8,335 nt of DNA from Actinomycetes bacterium (GTDB taxonomy: Bacteria > Actinomycetota > Acidimicrobiia > Acidimicrobiales > Microtrichaceae): positions 1 through 8,335 of the forward strand of contig JAEZFI010000124.1 of NCBI GenBank assembly GCA_023437745.1, written 5' to 3'. Both the position numbers and the translations under genes were made by a program. Position 1 is the first letter of the stretch. Every line of letters begins with the position of its first letter. A model generated the notes under the pieces. That model had not been told where the DNA came from and searched no databases. It saw nothing but the letters and a program-made list of their open reading frames with translations. Positions 5,787 through 8,335 of the stretch are shown here, piece after piece.

Positions 5787-7024
5787 CCGTCACCGACACC
5801 CTCGACGTCGCGACCATCAAGGCCGACTTCCCGCTGCTCACCGTGCCGCGCACGCGGCCGCTGGTGTTCCTCGACTCCGCAGCGACGTCGCAGAAGCCGC
5901 GCGTCGTGATCGACGCGATGACGACGTACTACGAGACGATCAACGCCAACGTGGCGCGCGGGGTGTACGAGATCGCCGAGCAGTCCACGAACGCCCTGGA
6001 GGCGGCGCGGGCGAAGGTCGCCAGGTTCATCGGTGCCACCGACCCCCGCGAGGTGATCTTCACCAAGAACGCCACCGAGGGCATGAACCTGGTCGCCCAG
6101 TCGTGGGGTCGGGCCAACCTGTCGGCGGGCGACGCCCTGCTGCTCACCGAGCTGGAGCACCACGCCAACATCGTCCCCTGGCAGATCCTGGCGTCGCAGG
6201 TCGGGTTCGAGATCCGGTGGATCCCCGTGGGCAGCGACGGGATGCTCGACCTGAGCGACCTCGACCGCCTCCTCGACGGCGTGAAGGTCGTCGGGCTCTC
6301 GGCGATGTCCAACGTGCTCGGCACGTTCACCCCGGTGCGCCAGATCACCGACGCCGCCCACGCCGCCGGCGCGATCGTGTCCGTCGACGGCTGCCAGTAC
6401 GTGCCGCACCACGCCTGCTCGGTGGTCGACCTCGACGCCGACTTCCTGTCGTTCTCGGGTCACAAGATGTGCGGGCCGACCGGCGTCGGCGTCGTCTGGG
6501 GGCGCCGTGACCTCCTCGAGGCCATGCCCCCGTTCCTGGGCGGCGGCGGGATGATCGAACAGGTCACCCGCGACGGCTTCACCCCCGCCGAGCTGCCCCA
6601 CAAGTTCGAGGCCGGCACGCCCCCGATCGCCGAGGTGATCGGCCTGGGTGCTGCGGTCGACTACCTGAGCGAGCTCGGCATGGACGCCGTCCGTGCCCAC
6701 GAGATCTCGCTGACGGGGTACGCGATGGACACCCTCCGCGACCGCTTCGGCGACGACATCGTCATCCACGGCCCCACCGACCCCGCCGATCGGGGCGGCG
6801 TGTTCTCCCTGGCGCTCGGCGACGTGCACCCGCACGACATCAGCCAGGTGCTCGACACGCACGGCGTCTGCGTCCGGGCCGGCCACCACTGCGCAAAGCC
6901 CCTGATGAAAGTTCTCGGCGTGGGCGCCACCGCGCGAGCATCTGTGTACGTCTACAACGATGAGTCCGACATCGATGCGCTCGCTGATGCGCTCGACGAA
7001 GCCAAGTCGTTCTTCGCCTTCTGA
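5783..7024 (+). CDS. sufS: Cysteine desulfurase SufS
   Basis: SufS is a PLP-dependent, class V-fold aminotransferase-like enzyme that converts cysteine to alanine and passes the sulfur on as a persulfide. The 413-residue protein has the group II layout: YFDSAAT-like LVFLDSAATSQKP near residue 30, NATEGMNLVAQSWG, ELEHHANIVPWQ, VDGCQYVPHHA, the PLP lysine Lys228 in SFSGHKMCGPTG, FLGGGGMI and FEAGTPP. The persulfide-forming Cys370 lies in VRAGHHCAKPLM. The short active-site loop and RAGHHCAKP string distinguish it from IscS/NifS. The ATG overlaps the sufC stop and has GGGAG 8 bases upstream, a good Shine-Dalgarno. SufU, its usual sulfur acceptor, follows 8 bases downstream. The last ~35 codons use more A/T-ending codons (AAA, GTT, GCA, TCT, GAT) than the rest of the gene. 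Confidence 0.97.
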
Positions 7025-7032
7025 GGTACCAC

Positions 7033-7530
7033 ATGTCAGGACTCGAGGACCTCTACCGAGAGATCATTCTCGACCACTACCGGTCGCCCCGGAACCGGGG
7101 TGAGCTGGCGACGCCGCCTGCCCACCGGGCCGAGGGCTTCAACCCGCTCTGCGGTGACGAGATCGTCGTCTACCTCACGGTCGACGACGAGTCGGCCGGC
7201 GACGCGGCACGGGTCGTCGACGTGAAGATCGGCGGTCAGGGCTGCTCGATCAGCCAGGCGTCGGCGTCGATGATGTCGGCGGCGGTGAAGGGCAAGACCC
7301 TCTCGGAGATCCACGACCTCACCCGGGCGTTCAAGGCGATGATGTCGATCCACGAGAACGAGCTGGGCGGCGAGGACGCGGCACCGGAGCCCGACGACGT
7401 CCCCGACGTCAGCCTCGGCGACCTCGAGGCGCTGCGGGGCGTCGTGAAGTTCCCCGTGCGGATCAAGTGCGCCACGCTCTCGTGGAACACCCTGAACCAG
7501 GCGGTCGCCGAGGTGTCCTCCCCTGTCTGA
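7033..7530 (+). CDS. sufU: Fe-S cluster assembly sulfur-transfer protein SufU
   Basis: SufU receives persulfide sulfur from SufS through a zinc site, in Gram-positive bacteria and relatives. The 165-residue protein has the IscU-like fold signature and the zinc ligands Cys40 and Asp42 in NPLCGDEI, Cys71 in GGQGCSISQASASMM, and Cys146 in RIKCATLSW. The N-terminal LYREIILDHYRSPRNRG is characteristic. The insertion of about 20 residues between the second and third cysteines (EDAAPEPDDVPDVSLGDLEA region) distinguishes SufU from true IscU scaffolds, and its third cysteine lacks the neighbouring His of IscU. A GAGG Shine-Dalgarno at 7023-7026 overlaps the sufS stop and sits 6 bases before the ATG, so translation is coupled. 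The usual next gene in actinomycete suf operons, sufT-like DUF59, is absent; a convergent gene comes next. Confidence 0.96.
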   Translation: MSGLEDLYREIILDHYRSPRNRGELATPPAHRAEGFNPLCGDEIVVYLTVDDESAGDAARVVDVKIGGQGCSISQASASMMSAAVKGKTLSEIHDLTRAFKAMMSIHENELGGEDAAPEPDDVPDVSLGDLEALRGVVKFPVRIKCATLSWNTLNQAVAEVSSPV

Positions 7531-7554
7531 CCCCTGCCGAGGGCCGAGGGTCAG
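7527..7554. terminator. Inverted repeat between convergent genes, possible two-way terminator
   Basis: CTGACCC (7527-7533) and GGGTCAG (7548-7554) form a perfect 7-base inverted repeat with a 14-base loop. Each arm contains the stop codon of one of the two facing genes: TGA of sufU and, on the other strand, TGA of the DUF6941-like gene. The position suits a shared terminator. No U-tract follows on either strand, so it is not a classical intrinsic terminator. Confidence 0.35.
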
Positions 7555-7973
7555 CCCTGGGCGATGGCCACCACGACCCAGATGGACTGGAGCTCGGCGG
7601 CATGGTCGTCCACGGTGACGCGCACGTCGTACTGACCGGCGCGCTCCACACCCAGCGTCACCCCGACCGTGAGCGGGACCAGCACCGGCTCGCCCGGATG
7701 GACGCGGTCCGCCGCCATGGGGTCTGGCGGGAGGTTCGCCACGAAGGGCTCCGCGATCGGCCCGGCCGTGTCGGGGTCGACGACGGTGATGCGCACCTCG
7801 TGCGGCTCGCCCAGCTCGGCGTAGGGCACCTCGACGACGACGGCGACGGTGAAGTGCACCGCCGTCGGGATCGCCGGCACGTGCAGGCGGGTGATCCCGC
7901 CCGACAGCACCATCAGGAGGTTCTCGCGCACCTGCGCGTGGTCGCAGACGAGCAACGAGGTGAGTCGGGCCAT
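7551..7973 (-). CDS. DUF6941-like protein of unknown function
   Basis: This 140-residue protein begins MARLTSLLVCDHAQVREN, followed by LLMVLSGGITRLHVPAIPTAVHF. It then has a series of short strands (VAVVVEVPYAELGEPHEVRI, PLTVGVTLGVERAG, QYDVRVTVDDHAAEL) and ends in a beta strand. The opening LxCDxAQVRENLLxVLSGG pattern, the 'EPHEVRITVxDPD' middle and the 'G-Y-V-V-V-D' end match what I recall of DUF6941, predicted to be an all-beta, immunoglobulin-like domain. I assign this by memory of the pattern. There is no signal peptide, membrane span or catalytic motif. It starts 9 bases after the stop of the pterin dehydratase gene, so both are probably one unit. A TAGATT box 6 bases before the ATG overlaps that stop codon and could be a second, internal promoter. 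Confidence 0.75.
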   Translation of the reverse strand: MARLTSLLVCDHAQVRENLLMVLSGGITRLHVPAIPTAVHFTVAVVVEVPYAELGEPHEVRITVVDPDTAGPIAEPFVANLPPDPMAADRVHPGEPVLVPLTVGVTLGVERAGQYDVRVTVDDHAAELQSIWVVVAIAQG

Positions 7974-7979
7974 CCGGGG

Positions 7980-7985
7980 AATCTA
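7980..7985 (-). promoter_or_regulatory. Possible -10 box merged with upstream stop codon
   Basis: TAGATT on the minus strand ends 6 bases before the ATG at 7973 and fits TANNNT. Its first three bases are the TAG stop of the upstream gene, so the match may be partly forced by the stop codon. No clear -35 is seen. The bases between (CCCCGG) hold no Shine-Dalgarno, which supports a leaderless reading. Confidence 0.35.
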
Positions 7986-8252
7986 CCGAGGGCCGGGCGC
8001 AGCCAGGATCCGGTTGACCGCCTCGGCGAACGCGACGTCCCGGTCCGTGACCGCCCCTGCGTCGTGCGAGTACAGCTCGATGGTCACCGTGTCGTACACG
8101 TTCGACCAGTTCGGGTGGTGGTCCAGCCGTTCGGCGACCAGCGCGCAGCGGGTCATGAACGCGAACGCCTCGGAGAAGTCCGCGAACTTCAGCTCCCGCC
8201 GGAGCCGCCCGGCCGACGACTCCCAGCCTTCTGGCACCTCGAGCTCGGTCAC
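7983..8252 (-). CDS. 4a-hydroxytetrahydrobiopterin dehydratase (PCD/DCoH family)
   Basis: The 89-residue protein has the hallmark active site of pterin-4a-carbinolamine dehydratases: EXXHHPXW as RLDHHPNWSNVY with His45 and His46, and a third His63 in YSHDAGAVTDRD. The core strand VTIELYSHDAG lies between them, and the final helix is RDVAFAEAVNRIL. The enzyme dehydrates 4a-hydroxytetrahydropterin to regenerate the quinonoid dihydropterin after aromatic amino acid hydroxylation. No phenylalanine hydroxylase is in the window, so the in vivo role is open. Some actinomycete members may act in molybdopterin-related chemistry or as protein partners. The length is slightly short for the family (about 95-110) but both ends look complete. 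The start is a GTG at 8252. GAGGAT-6 bases-GTG can be read either as a leaderless -10 or as GAGG ribosome site. The DUF6941-like gene follows. Confidence 0.9.
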   Translation of the reverse strand: MTELEVPEGWESSAGRLRRELKFADFSEAFAFMTRCALVAERLDHHPNWSNVYDTVTIELYSHDAGAVTDRDVAFAEAVNRILAAPGPR

Positions 8253-8258
8253 GCCCTC

Positions 8259-8287
8259 ATCCTCGCGCCGCGGACCGCGGACCCCAA
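8259..8287 (-). promoter_or_regulatory. Putative promoter of the pterin dehydratase unit
   Basis: On the minus strand TTGGGG (8282-8287) and GAGGAT (8259-8264) are separated by 17 bases. GAGGAT ends 6 bases before the GTG at 8252. This is the only candidate in the window with a reasonable -35 half (TTG). The spacer contains the tandem CCGCGGA repeat (8268-8281 on the plus strand), two copies of a 7-base unit, each containing the palindrome CCGCGG. Its upstream edge is close to the suspect G-rich contig end. Confidence 0.35.
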
Positions 8288-8297
8288 CCGTTCTGTG

Positions 8298-8335
8298 TGG
8301 TGGGGGGGGGGGGGGCGCGCGGCGGGGGGCGGCGG
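8298..8335. other. G-homopolymer and G/C-only tail, probable sequencing or assembly artefact
   Basis: From 8298 the sequence is only G, T and C, with a 14-base G run at 8302-8315 followed by G-dominated sequence to the window end. Unlike the rest of the window it has no A and no coding pattern. Two-colour short-read chemistry reports no signal as G, so such tails at contig ends often are artefacts. A genuine G-quadruplex-forming sequence is the alternative. Confidence 0.6.

Noticed and set aside
8268..8281. Tandem CCGCGGA repeat before the pterin dehydratase
   Set aside because: Two copies of a 7-base G/C-rich unit are weak evidence, and the stretch is near the suspect contig end.

Overview
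The window is very GC-rich, gene-dense bacterial DNA with strong G/C bias at third codon positions. It encodes a SufC-SufS-SufU iron-sulfur module with the Gram-positive scaffold SufU, a Phd/VapC toxin-antitoxin pair, an acyl-CoA dehydrogenase of the short actinobacterial type, and many genes that begin 6-7 bases after a TANNNT or GANNNT box. Together these suggest an actinomycete, perhaps of the Acidimicrobiia. That placement is inference; no rRNA or other decisive marker is present. I see no tRNA, rRNA, CRISPR array, insertion sequence or prophage. No stretch over 300 bases lacks a gene.

Left (1-1303, minus strand): an acyl-CoA dehydrogenase is followed after 8 bases by the start of a small membrane protein that runs off the window edge. 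An 82-base divergent region (1304-1385) separates this from a plus-strand block (1386-2742): a Phd/YefM-type antitoxin, a VapC-type PIN toxin and a glyoxalase II-like metallo-beta-lactamase-fold hydrolase. The toxin-antitoxin promoter carries two 9-base direct repeats exactly 10 bases apart, a likely autoregulatory operator.

Middle (2715-4913): a DUF4184-type membrane protein on the minus strand overlaps the hydrolase tail to tail. It is divergent from an unrecognised 138-residue protein, which converges with a membrane-anchored protein having a Pro/Gly-rich N-terminus.

Right (5019-7530): sufC, sufS and sufU form a tight plus-strand operon, with a 4-base overlap and then an 8-base gap. SufC is the ATPase of the SufBCD scaffold, SufS the PLP cysteine desulfurase that mobilises sulfur, and SufU the zinc-dependent sulfur acceptor for SufS. 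The scaffold partners sufB and sufD are not in the window, although sufC starts with its own promoter. A divergent 105-base intergenic region upstream of sufC holds a partial dyad that could be the operator of an Rrf2/SufR-like regulator.

End (7551-8252, minus strand): a pterin-4a-carbinolamine dehydratase-like gene and a DUF6941-like gene form a close pair that converges on sufU across a shared hairpin. The last ~38 bases are G-rich, with a 14-G run, and look like a degraded contig end.

The most general signal is translation start architecture. Most genes that begin a transcription unit appear leaderless (promoter -10 box 6-7 bases before the start codon, no Shine-Dalgarno). The operon-internal sufS and sufU have Shine-Dalgarno sequences.
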